From positions 1 through 28,875 of the forward strand of contig JBFGCA010000058.1 of the NCBI GenBank assembly GCA_041567315.1: a stretch of 28,875 nucleotides of DNA, given 5' to 3'. Source of the DNA: JBFGCA01 sp041567315 (GTDB lineage: Bacteria; Acidobacteriota; Thermoanaerobaculia; Multivoradales; JAHEKO01). The notes under the pieces were generated by a model. The model was not told where the DNA came from, did no database searches, and worked only from the letters and a program-made list of their open reading frames with translations. Shown in pieces: positions 8,873 to 15,284 of this stretch. Every line of letters begins with the position of its first letter. Within the stretch, counting starts at the first letter, position 1. The position numbers and the translations under genes are program-made.

Positions 8873-9931
8873 TCAGTGGACCGCCGAAGCGGCCGGCGAC
8901 CACAGCGAGTGGGAGACGAACCACTCCTCGCCATCGTTGTATGCGAACAGCTCGGCGCAGGCCAGGAAGAACAGCCGCCAGCGCTGGAACCAGCGCTCGG
9001 CGTCGGCGCCGTAGACCGACTGGAAGACCGGCAGGACCTGGTAGCGGCGCCGGTCCAGGTTGGCGAGCCAGGCGCGGGCGGTCCTCTCGTAGTGGAGGCC
9101 GTTGACCCGCCAGCGCCGCTCGAGCCGCAGCGGCCCCGCGAACTCCTCCATCAGACGCTCGGAGGGCATCAACCCGCCGGTGAAGAAGTACCGCGCCATC
9201 CAGTCGCTGGGCTCGCCCCGGTCCTCGAAGATATAGGGCCGCGAGCGGTGGCAGAAGACGTGGACGAAGAGCTTGCCGTCGGGCTCGAGCCAGCCGGCGA
9301 GGCGCTCGAGGAGCAGCGAGTAGTTGCGCAGGTGCTCGAACATCTCGACCGAGGCGATGCGATCGAAGGTGCGCTCGGGCCGGAACCGGTTGACGTCGGC
9401 GGTCAGCACCTCGACGTTGCCGAGCCGGCGGGCTGCCGCCCGGCCGCGGATGAACTCGCCCTGCGGCCCCGAGTTCGACACCGCGGTCACCCGGCAGCGC
9501 GGGAAGCGCTCGGCGATCCACAGCGCCAGCGACCCCCAGCCGCAGCCCAGGTCCAGGACCTCCATGCCGTCCTCGATCCCGGCCCGCTTCGAGGCCAGCT
9601 CGAGCGCCGCCGCCTCGGCGTCGTCGAGGGTGGCGGTGCCCGGCGGCCAGTAGCAGCCGCTGTACTTGAGATGACGGCCGAGGACGGTCTCGAAAAACGC
9701 CGCCGGCAGCTCGTAGTGCTGGCGGTTGGCGGCGTTGGTGGCGATCGCCAGCGGCCCGTGGCGCATCCGCTCGGCCAGCGCGCCGCCGCCGGGTTCGCCG
9801 CCGTCGGCTCCGGCGCCGAGCTGGCGGAGCCGGCTGTCGAGCAGGCGGCGGATGCCGCGGCGCAGCAGCAGGTCGGGGATCCAGCCCCGCTCGGCCAGCT
9901 CCAGGGCCAGGTTGACGGTGGTCGCCGTCAT
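8873..9931 (-). CDS. SAM-dependent methyltransferase, coclaurine-N-methyltransferase-like branch of the CFA-synthase superfamily
   Basis: A 352-residue methyltransferase. SAM motif I is DLGCGWG (127-133). The block HYELPAAFFETVLG-x-LKYSGCYW (72-95), the acidic SVEMFEHLRNY segment, FVHVFCHRSRPYIFED and DWMARYFFTGGLMPS are close to plant and fungal (S)-coclaurine N-methyltransferase-like proteins rather than to classical CFA synthases. The bacterial substrate is unknown; an unsaturated fatty-acyl chain is likely from context. The ATG at 9931 shares one base with the upstream stop (TGATG), so it is coupled to the CFA-synthase-like gene. The N-terminal 55 residues are helical and variable. The family is a clear methyltransferase, but carbon, nitrogen or oxygen as acceptor cannot be told from sequence. 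Confidence 0.88.
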   Translation of the reverse strand: MTATTVNLALELAERGWIPDLLLRRGIRRLLDSRLRQLGAGADGGEPGGGALAERMRHGPLAIATNAANRQHYELPAAFFETVLGRHLKYSGCYWPPGTATLDDAEAAALELASKRAGIEDGMEVLDLGCGWGSLALWIAERFPRCRVTAVSNSGPQGEFIRGRAAARRLGNVEVLTADVNRFRPERTFDRIASVEMFEHLRNYSLLLERLAGWLEPDGKLFVHVFCHRSRPYIFEDRGEPSDWMARYFFTGGLMPSERLMEEFAGPLRLERRWRVNGLHYERTARAWLANLDRRRYQVLPVFQSVYGADAERWFQRWRLFFLACAELFAYNDGEEWFVSHSLWSPAASAVH

Positions 9932-11250
9932 CAGAACAGTCCTCCGACCGGCGGCTGGCGCCGGTTGCCGGGTTTGGCGAAGAGCAGCTGGGCGTCGCCC
10001 ACGGTGCGCTCCAGGAAGGCGCCCTCGCAATAGCTGAAGTAGTACTGCCACTTGCGGCGCTCGGCCGCCGGCAGCCCCAGCTCGGCGATCCGCTCCTCGT
10101 TGGCGGCGAAGCGCCGGCGCCACTCGGCCAGCGTCCGTGCGTAGTGCGGGGTGAGGTCCTCGAGGTCGACCAGCCTGAGATCGGTGCGCCGGGCGGTGCA
10201 CTCGTGGATGCGGGCCAGCGACGGCAGCAGGCCGCCGGGGAAGACGTAGCGCTGGATGAAGTCGACCGAGCGCCGGTAGCTCTCGTAGCGCTGGTCGGGG
10301 ATCAGGATGGCCTGGACCAGCGCCAGCCCGTCGGGCTCGAGCAGCTCGCTCAGCACCTCGAAGTAGCGCGGCAGGAAGGCGTGGCCGACCGCCTCGATCA
10401 TCTCGACCGAGACCAGCTTGTCGAAGCGCCGGCCGAGCCGCCGCGGCAGGTCGCGGTAGTCCGCGCGGAGAACGGTCACGCGGCCGTCGAGGCCGGCCGC
10501 GGCCACCGCCCGGGTTGCGTAGTCGAACTGACGCTGGGAGATCGTCGTGGTGACCACCTCGCAGCCGTATCTGCGGGCCGCTTGGATGGCGAGCGCACCC
10601 CAGCCGGTGCCGATCTCGACCAGCCGGTCGCCGGGCGCCAGCTCGAGCTTGCGGCAGATCGTGTCGAGCTTCCACTGCTGTGCGGTCTCCAGGGTCGAGA
10701 GGGCGTCCGGGAAGATGGCACAGGAGTAGGTCAGCGTCGGGTCCAGGAACTGGGCGAAGAACTCGTTGCCGGTGTCGTAGTGGGCGGCGACGTTGCGGCG
10801 GGCCCCCGCCCGGGTGTTGCTGCGCAGCCGGTGGAGCAGGCGGCGGAGCGGAGCGGCGATGCGGGCCGGCCCGCGGTCGACCCCGCGCAGCTCCTCCAGG
10901 TTGCGGGCCAGCACGCGGACCACGGCGGTCAGGTCGGGGCTCGTCCACAGGCCGTCGCAGTAGGCCTCGGCGGCGCCGATCGACCCGCCCCAGGCCAACC
11001 GCTCCCAGAAGGCGCCGTCCTCGACCACCACCCGGCCGACGACCGGGAACTGCTCGGTGGCGGCGCCGACCGCGACGCGAGATCCGCCTACGACCACCTC
11101 CAGCCGGCCTTGCGCGATCCGCTCCAGGCGCGCCAGCACCAGCCGCCGGGCCAGGCGCTGGGGCCAGGGCTCGGCCCGGCCGCCGCTCAGCTCGACGAGG
11201 AGACGCGGCCGCGGTTCGGATGCGGATAGAAGGGTGTTCTCTTCAGCCAC
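9931..11250 (-). CDS. Cyclopropane-fatty-acyl-phospholipid synthase-like methyltransferase
   Basis: A 439-residue member of the CFA-synthase family, which transfer a methylene or methyl group from S-adenosylmethionine to the double bond of phospholipid acyl chains at the membrane surface. The N-terminal GSIGAAEAYCDGLWTSPDL block, YDTGNEFFAQFLDPTLTYSCA (Cys177 is the conserved active-site cysteine), SAM motif EIGTGWG (212-218), SVEMIEAVG and DFIQRYVFPGG are all present. The segment around VQAILIPD lacks the His-x-Ile of E. coli Cfa, as in the branch found beside FAD and DUF1365 genes (UfaA/UfaM/TmsB-like), where products include methyl-branched or furan fatty acids. The GTG at 11250 with GGGAGG about 10 bases upstream is the chosen start, making a 64-base overlap with the DUF1365 gene. 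Confidence 0.92.
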   Translation of the reverse strand: MAEENTLLSASEPRPRLLVELSGGRAEPWPQRLARRLVLARLERIAQGRLEVVVGGSRVAVGAATEQFPVVGRVVVEDGAFWERLAWGGSIGAAEAYCDGLWTSPDLTAVVRVLARNLEELRGVDRGPARIAAPLRRLLHRLRSNTRAGARRNVAAHYDTGNEFFAQFLDPTLTYSCAIFPDALSTLETAQQWKLDTICRKLELAPGDRLVEIGTGWGALAIQAARRYGCEVVTTTISQRQFDYATRAVAAAGLDGRVTVLRADYRDLPRRLGRRFDKLVSVEMIEAVGHAFLPRYFEVLSELLEPDGLALVQAILIPDQRYESYRRSVDFIQRYVFPGGLLPSLARIHECTARRTDLRLVDLEDLTPHYARTLAEWRRRFAANEERIAELGLPAAERRKWQYYFSYCEGAFLERTVGDAQLLFAKPGNRRQPPVGGLF

Positions 11251-11972
11251 AGTCGGAGGGCCTCCCAGTGGATCCAGAGCACGACCCGCAGGGTGATCAG
11301 CGGGAACCGGGCCAGCGCCCGGGCGAGGTTGGGGCCGTCGGCCTCCCGGCGCTCCAGGGTCAGGGTAGCGTCGAAGAACTTGACGCCGCCCCGCGAGTTG
11401 TCGATGTGGACCACCAGACGCTCGCCGGGAACGGTGGTCCGCCAGGCGTAGTCGAGGTCCATCGGCATGAACGGCGAGACGTGGAACTCCTTCGAAGCGC
11501 GGTAGGTGCGCGCACCGCCGTCGCCGCCCGTCGCCGCGCTCTCGTCCAGCACGTAACAGTGCCGCTCGCCCCAGGGGGTGTTGTTGACCTCGGCCACCAG
11601 GGCGTCGAGCCGCTCGCCGCTCTCGTCGAAGCAGTAGTAGAGGCTGACCGGGTTGAAGCAGTGACCGAAGTAGCGGAGATGGGTGAGCAGGCGGATCGGG
11701 CCCGCCGGCCGCCGGCCGGTGCGGCGCTCGACCAGGTCGCGGACCGCCGTGTCGAGGTCGACCTGCGGGTCGCCGAGGTGATCGCGGCGGTCGAGCCAGG
11801 CCAGGTTGCGGCGGCCGATCGACCACAGCCACCGTCCCGCGAACACCTGGTCCAGCTCGCCGAGGTCGAGATACATGAGGAACAGCGGGTAGTCGAAGAC
11901 GTGCTCCCGCGGCGCCAGGCGGCGATGGCGCACCCGGCCGACGTAGACGGCGCTAGCCGGCTGGCGGCTCAC
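11187..11972 (-). CDS. DUF1365 family protein
   Basis: A 261-residue protein of the DUF1365 family, nearly always encoded with a flavin amine-oxidase-like protein and a CFA-synthase-like methyltransferase. Family landmarks are the N-terminal YVGRVRHRRLAPREHVFDYPLFLMYLDL, the HLRYFGHCFNPVSLYYCFD block, AEVNNTPWGERHCYVL and KEFHVSPFMPMDLDY. No catalytic motif is established, and the biochemical role is unknown; a part in fatty-acid modification is inferred from its constant neighbours. The GTG at 11972 overlaps the preceding stop by four bases (GTGA). Its 3' end runs 64 bases into the next gene. Confidence 0.9.
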   Translation of the reverse strand: MSRQPASAVYVGRVRHRRLAPREHVFDYPLFLMYLDLGELDQVFAGRWLWSIGRRNLAWLDRRDHLGDPQVDLDTAVRDLVERRTGRRPAGPIRLLTHLRYFGHCFNPVSLYYCFDESGERLDALVAEVNNTPWGERHCYVLDESAATGGDGGARTYRASKEFHVSPFMPMDLDYAWRTTVPGERLVVHIDNSRGGVKFFDATLTLERREADGPNLARALARFPLITLRVVLWIHWEALRLWLKRTPFYPHPNRGRVSSSS

Positions 11973-13207
11973 AGACCGACTCCGAAGCGCCGGCCGACGG
12001 CGAGCGCGCTGACCACGCCGTCCTCGTGGAAGCCGTGCCGCCAGTAGGCGCCGCAGTAGTGGATGCGGTCGGTGCCGCTGACCTCGGCGTGCCGCCCCTG
12101 GGCGGCGACCGCCGCTTCGGTGAACAGCGGGTGCTCGAAATCGAAGCGGGCGATCCGCGCCGGCTCTGCCACCTCGTCCTCCAGGTTGAGCGACACGCAG
12201 TAGGCGGCGTCCGTCGGCAGGGTCTGGAGCCGGGTCATGTTGTAGGTCACCGCCACCGGGCGGCCGGCCTCGGCGGGCCGCCGGTAGTTCCAGCTCGCCC
12301 ACGCCTTGCGCTTCCTGGGCAGCACGGACTCGTCGGCGTGGAGGATCGCCCGGTTGGGCTGATAGCCGATGGCGCCCAGCACCTCCTCCTCGGCCGGCGT
12401 GGGCGCGGCCAGCATGGCCAGCGCCTGGTCGCTGTGGGTGGCGACCACCACCTCGTCGAACAGCTCGCTGCCGGCGTCGGTCGCGAGTCGCACGCCCTCG
12501 GGCACGCGTTCGAGGCGGCGGACCGGGGTGCGCAGCCGGATGCGCTCGGCGAACGGCGCGATCAGCTTCTGTACGTAGCGCTGCGAGCCGCCGCGGATCA
12601 CCCGCCAACTGTGGTAGTCGCCGGTGGTCAGCAGGTTGTGGTTGTCGAGGAAGCGGAGGATGAACCGGGCCGGGGTATCGAGCACGCGCCGAGGGTCGGT
12701 CGACCAGATCGCCGCAGTGAGCGGGACGAGGTAGTGCTCGGCGAGCGAAGCGCCGAGCCGGTTGGCGGCGAGGAAGTCCCCCAGCGTGCCGGTGAGGCCG
12801 TTTTCGAGACCGCCGCGCGCCGCCCGGTTGAAGCGCAGGATGTCGCCGAGCAGCCGGTAGAAGCGCGGCCGCAGGAGGTTCCGGCGCTGGGCGAACAGGG
12901 TGTCGAAGCTGGTGCCGGCGTATTCGAGACCGGTGCGGTCGCAGCGAACGCTGAAGCTCATGGCGGTCGGCTGGGTCTCGACCCCGAGCCGATCGAGAAG
13001 CCGGATGAAGTTGGGATAGTTGGTTTCGTTGTAGACGATGAACCCGGCGTCGACCGCCAGCGAGTCGCCGTTCGAGCGCACCCGGGTGGTGACGGTGTGG
13101 CCGCCGGCGTAGTCGTTGGCCTCGAAGACGGCGATCTCGTGCTCCCGGTGCAGGAGCCAGGCGGTGACCAGGCCGGAGACGCCGGTGCCGACGATGGCGA
13201 TCTTCAT
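11969..13207 (-). CDS. FAD/NAD(P)-binding amine-oxidase-like protein
   Basis: A 412-residue flavoprotein. The N-terminus is a Rossmann dinucleotide-binding fold (IAIVGTGVSGLVTAWLL, then VFEANDYAGGHTVT), and the C-terminus ends with IHYCGAYWRHGFHEDGVVSALAVG, the second FAD contact of the family. It belongs to the flavin amine oxidase/desaturase-like group encoded with CFA-synthase and DUF1365 genes. Relatives include UfaD-type desaturases in furan fatty acid synthesis and TmsA-type reductases in 10-methyl fatty acid synthesis, so oxidation or reduction of a methylated acyl chain is the likely job; which one applies here is not decided by sequence. The ATG at 13207 follows the previous stop by 10 bases with no strong ribosome-binding site. 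Confidence 0.9.
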   Translation of the reverse strand: MKIAIVGTGVSGLVTAWLLHREHEIAVFEANDYAGGHTVTTRVRSNGDSLAVDAGFIVYNETNYPNFIRLLDRLGVETQPTAMSFSVRCDRTGLEYAGTSFDTLFAQRRNLLRPRFYRLLGDILRFNRAARGGLENGLTGTLGDFLAANRLGASLAEHYLVPLTAAIWSTDPRRVLDTPARFILRFLDNHNLLTTGDYHSWRVIRGGSQRYVQKLIAPFAERIRLRTPVRRLERVPEGVRLATDAGSELFDEVVVATHSDQALAMLAAPTPAEEEVLGAIGYQPNRAILHADESVLPRKRKAWASWNYRRPAEAGRPVAVTYNMTRLQTLPTDAAYCVSLNLEDEVAEPARIARFDFEHPLFTEAAVAAQGRHAEVSGTDRIHYCGAYWRHGFHEDGVVSALAVGRRFGVGL

Positions 13208-13217
13208 CGACTGCGTC

Positions 13218-13646
13218 TCACGAAGCGACCAGGGCGAGGGCGATGACCGAGCGGGCGCTCCAGCCGATGGTGCGGAACCAGTTCGATCTCACCAGCAGGC
13301 GGGCGGCGTCGCCGTCGAATCCGCGCGCCAGCCGCCGGTGGAGCGGCACCTGGACGAAAGCCGTCGACAGCCAGATGGCACCGAGGACCAGCAGGCCGGC
13401 GATCGCCAGGCCCCGCGACCCCGAGGCGCCGCCACCGAACAGCAGCAAGGCGCTGACCAGCTCGACCGACATCAGCGGCGCAACGACCAGCGTCGTGCGG
13501 CTCTGGTGGGTGGCGGCGAAGTCGGCGAAGTCGCCGCCGGCGGCGAATCGGAACAGCGGGTAGTGGACCAGCTGGACAAACCAGATGACGCCGGTCATCG
13601 CCACGGTGGCGGCGGCGTGGAGCAGGGGAAGTAGGGGCACGGGCAT
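13218..13646 (-). CDS. Small four-helix membrane protein, first gene of lipid operon
   Basis: A 142-residue integral membrane protein with about four hydrophobic helices (HAAATVAMTGVIWFVQLVHY, TLVVAPLMSVELVSALLLF, GLAIAGLLVLGAIWLSTAFV, GWSARSVIALALVA). The motif GVIWFVQLVHYPLF and the later QVPLHRRLARGFD occur in uncharacterised membrane proteins distantly like DUF1772; no activity is known. It is the first gene after the operon promoter, and its ATG at 13646 lies only about 22 bases from the expected transcription start, without a clear ribosome-binding site. Its constant presence with FAD and CFA-synthase genes in comparable clusters would support a role in the same pathway, but I cannot check that here. 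Confidence 0.75.
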   Translation of the reverse strand: MPVPLLPLLHAAATVAMTGVIWFVQLVHYPLFRFAAGGDFADFAATHQSRTTLVVAPLMSVELVSALLLFGGGASGSRGLAIAGLLVLGAIWLSTAFVQVPLHRRLARGFDGDAARLLVRSNWFRTIGWSARSVIALALVAS

Positions 13647-13655
13647 CGCGCGATC

Positions 13656-13672
13656 AAACGTTCATTTCGTTC
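13656..13672 (-). promoter_or_regulatory. Candidate CarH/LitR-type operator O1 (lipid operon)
   Basis: On the minus strand the site reads GAACGAAATGAACGTTT, a direct repeat of GAACG with 9-base spacing. It starts 2 bases after the -10 box of the lipid operon, so a bound repressor would cover the transcription start. It matches the site at 16673-16689 in 15 of 17 bases, at the same distance from that promoter's -10. Confidence 0.65.
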
Positions 13673-13674
13673 CC

Positions 13675-13703
13675 AGTATTGCTCACAGGGTCCTTCCTGT
13701 CAA
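13675..13703 (-). promoter_or_regulatory. Sigma-70 promoter of the seven-gene lipid operon
   Basis: Minus-strand TTGACA (13698-13703), a 17-base spacer, and AATACT (13675-13680). The -35 is perfect and the -10 matches four of six. Transcription would start near 13668, giving a leader of about 22 bases before the ATG at 13646. Confidence 0.7.
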
Positions 13704-13736
13704 GCCCCCACGGTTTGGAAGTTTGGGAATCCGGGC

Positions 13737-13766
13737 TTGACGGAATCACGACCGGGAGCATAGACT
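13737..13766 (+). promoter_or_regulatory. Sigma-70 promoter of the MerR/B12 regulator gene
   Basis: TTGACG (13737-13742), an 18-base spacer and TAGACT (13761-13766). It is divergent from the lipid-operon promoter, with the two -35 boxes about 33 bases apart. Transcription would start near 13773, inside operator O2. Confidence 0.6.
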
Positions 13767-13772
13767 CCACCT

Positions 13773-13786
13773 CGTTCAATTCGTGC
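13773..13786 (+). promoter_or_regulatory. Candidate operator O2 (autoregulation of the MerR gene)
   Basis: CGTTCAATTCGTGC, which on the opposite strand matches 12 of the first 14 bases of O1. It lies 6 bases after the -10 box of the regulator's own promoter, where binding would block initiation. A further TTTCGTCAAC stretch (13790-13799) may extend it. This suggests the regulator controls itself. Confidence 0.55.
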
Positions 13787-13800
13787 AACTTTCGTCAACC

Positions 13801-14694
13801 ATGAAATCGACCCTCAGCCCCCGCCAGTTCGCCCGGGCGATCGGCGTCAGCGAGTCGTCGGTCAAGCGCTGGATCGACGACGGCCACATCGAGGCCAGCC
13901 GCACCGTCGGCGGTCACCGGCGAATCACCCTGCAGGAGGCGGTCCGCTATGTCCGCGACCGCGGCCACCCCGTCGTCCGGCCGGAGGTGCTCGGGCTGCA
14001 GGATCTGGTGGTCGTCGCGGGCCGCGAGGCGGTCGCCGACGACCCCGGCGAGGAGCTGTTCGAGTACCTCCGCGCGGGGTCCGCCGCCGAGGCGCGCGGT
14101 CTGCTCCTGTCGAGCTTCCTGGGCGGCAGCAGCGTCGCCCAGATCGTCGACGGTCCGGTGGCCCGGGCGATGGCCCGGATCGGAGAGCTGTGGGTGGCCA
14201 ACCCCTCGGGCGTCTACTGGGAGCACCGGGCGACCCAGATCGCCATCCAGGCGGTGAGCCAGCTGCGGCTGCTGCTGGCGCCGCGCGAGGGCGCGCCGGC
14301 GGCGGTCGGCGGGGCGCCGGCCGGAGACCGCTACATCCTGCCTTCGCTGGCGGTGGCGGCGGTGCTCGAGGGCGAGGGCCTGCGCGCCACGAATCTGGGA
14401 CCCGAGACCCCGATGGCGACGCTTTCGCTCGCCGTCGAGGAGCTGGGCGCGCGGTTGGTCTGGCTCAGCGTCAGCGTCGCGGTCGACCCCGACAAGTTGC
14501 GGCGCGAGGTCGACGGGCTGGTCGCGAAGCTGGCCGCGCGCGGGGGGATGCTGGTGGTCGGCGGCGCGTCGGTCGGCAAGCTGTCGCTGACCCGCGGCGA
14601 CGCGCTCTACGTGGGTCGCTCGATGGCCGAGCTCGAGGCGCTGGTCCAGGGCATGCGGCTGGCGCCGGCGCCGGCCGTCGCAGCCGAGGCGTGA
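13801..14694 (+). CDS. MerR-family regulator with B12-binding-type sensor domain (CarH/LitR-like), axial His replaced by Tyr
   Basis: A 297-residue transcription regulator. The N-terminal MerR winged helix (SPRQFARAIGVSESSVKRWIDDG, then VGGHRRITLQEAVRYV, residues 6-52) binds DNA. A helical cap domain holds W131 and E141-H142, the W-x9-EH signature that covers the upper face of adenosylcobalamin in CarH. A Rossmann-like B12 domain follows (LGPETPM, SVSVAVD, GGASVGK). The DxHxxG-type loop that should supply the lower axial His reads GDRYILP, with Tyr178 (TAC, 14332-14334) in place of His. CarH/LitR proteins repress carotenoid and lipid genes in the dark. The loss of His suggests altered or absent B12 use. 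I prefer the ATG at 13801 to the GTG at 13783, as the latter lies inside operator O2. Likely autoregulated. Confidence 0.9.
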   Translation: MKSTLSPRQFARAIGVSESSVKRWIDDGHIEASRTVGGHRRITLQEAVRYVRDRGHPVVRPEVLGLQDLVVVAGREAVADDPGEELFEYLRAGSAAEARGLLLSSFLGGSSVAQIVDGPVARAMARIGELWVANPSGVYWEHRATQIAIQAVSQLRLLLAPREGAPAAVGGAPAGDRYILPSLAVAAVLEGEGLRATNLGPETPMATLSLAVEELGARLVWLSVSVAVDPDKLRREVDGLVAKLAARGGMLVVGGASVGKLSLTRGDALYVGRSMAELEALVQGMRLAPAPAVAAEA

Positions 14695-15284
14695 GCGCCG
14701 GCGTCCGGGCGACCGCTGATCGCCGGCCGGTCGACCAGGCTGGCGGCGGCCTCGCCGAGGTGCAGCGGCCCCGGTGACGCGCTCGACCGGCTACTGGGGT
14801 CCCCGGGGAGTTCGTACCGAGGCGGAAGAACAGCGGTGCGCGAGAATAGCTCGCGGGCCCGACGCTCCCTGAAGGCGAAGATCCGCTCCAGGTCGGGTGC
14901 GGCTATCCACCGATCCGTGAACCGCCCGCCCGGTGCGCGGAAGATCACGCGGTCGCGCACCTCGGTGCCGCTGGCGACGTCGGCGAAGAGGTGCTCGTGG
15001 CGGAAGGACTGGTAGGGTCCCTGGAGTTGCTCGTAGGCGAAGAACTCCGGCGCCCGCCAGTCGGTCATGCGGCTGGTCCATCGGAAGTGCAGGCCGCGCC
15101 AGCGCAGGCGGTAGGAGATCTCGCTGCCGGCGCCCAGCCGCTCTGGCAGGTCGCCGATCGGCCGCAGCCGGAACCAGGGCGGGGTGAGGAAGTCCAGGTA
15201 GCGCGGGTCGGCGAAGAGCGCGAAGACCACGCGCCGCTCGACCGGCAGCCGGAAGGTGTGGGCGTAGCGGCTCGCGAGGCTCAC
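14607..15284 (-). CDS. SRPBCC-family lipid/ligand-binding protein
   Basis: A 225-residue cytoplasmic protein. Residues about 8-150 form an SRPBCC (START/Bet v 1-like) domain: PVERRVVFALFADPRYLDFLTPPWFRL, RLRWRGLHFRWTSRMTDW, FAYEQLQGPYQSFRHEH and DRVIFRAPGG. Such folds hold hydrophobic ligands in a deep pocket. The last 70 or so residues are low-complexity and probably disordered. It starts with GTG at 15284, overlapping the stop of the SRPBCC-epimerase gene by four bases (GTGA), and the two SRPBCC domains look paralogous. Its 3' end overlaps the convergent regulator gene by 88 bases, so the disordered tail may be a late extension; a frameshift near codon 150 is an alternative explanation. A role in binding a modified lipid is inferred from context. 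Confidence 0.75.
   Translation of the reverse strand: MSLASRYAHTFRLPVERRVVFALFADPRYLDFLTPPWFRLRPIGDLPERLGAGSEISYRLRWRGLHFRWTSRMTDWRAPEFFAYEQLQGPYQSFRHEHLFADVASGTEVRDRVIFRAPGGRFTDRWIAAPDLERIFAFRERRARELFSRTAVLPPRYELPGDPSSRSSASPGPLHLGEAAASLVDRPAISGRPDAGAHASAATAGAGASRMPWTSASSSAIERPT

Noticed and set aside
13783..13800. GTG at 13783 as the start of the MerR/B12 regulator
   Set aside because: It lies inside the putative operator and next to the expected transcription start; the ATG at 13801 fits the family N-terminus, and numbering from it puts W131, E141 and H142 where CarH has them.
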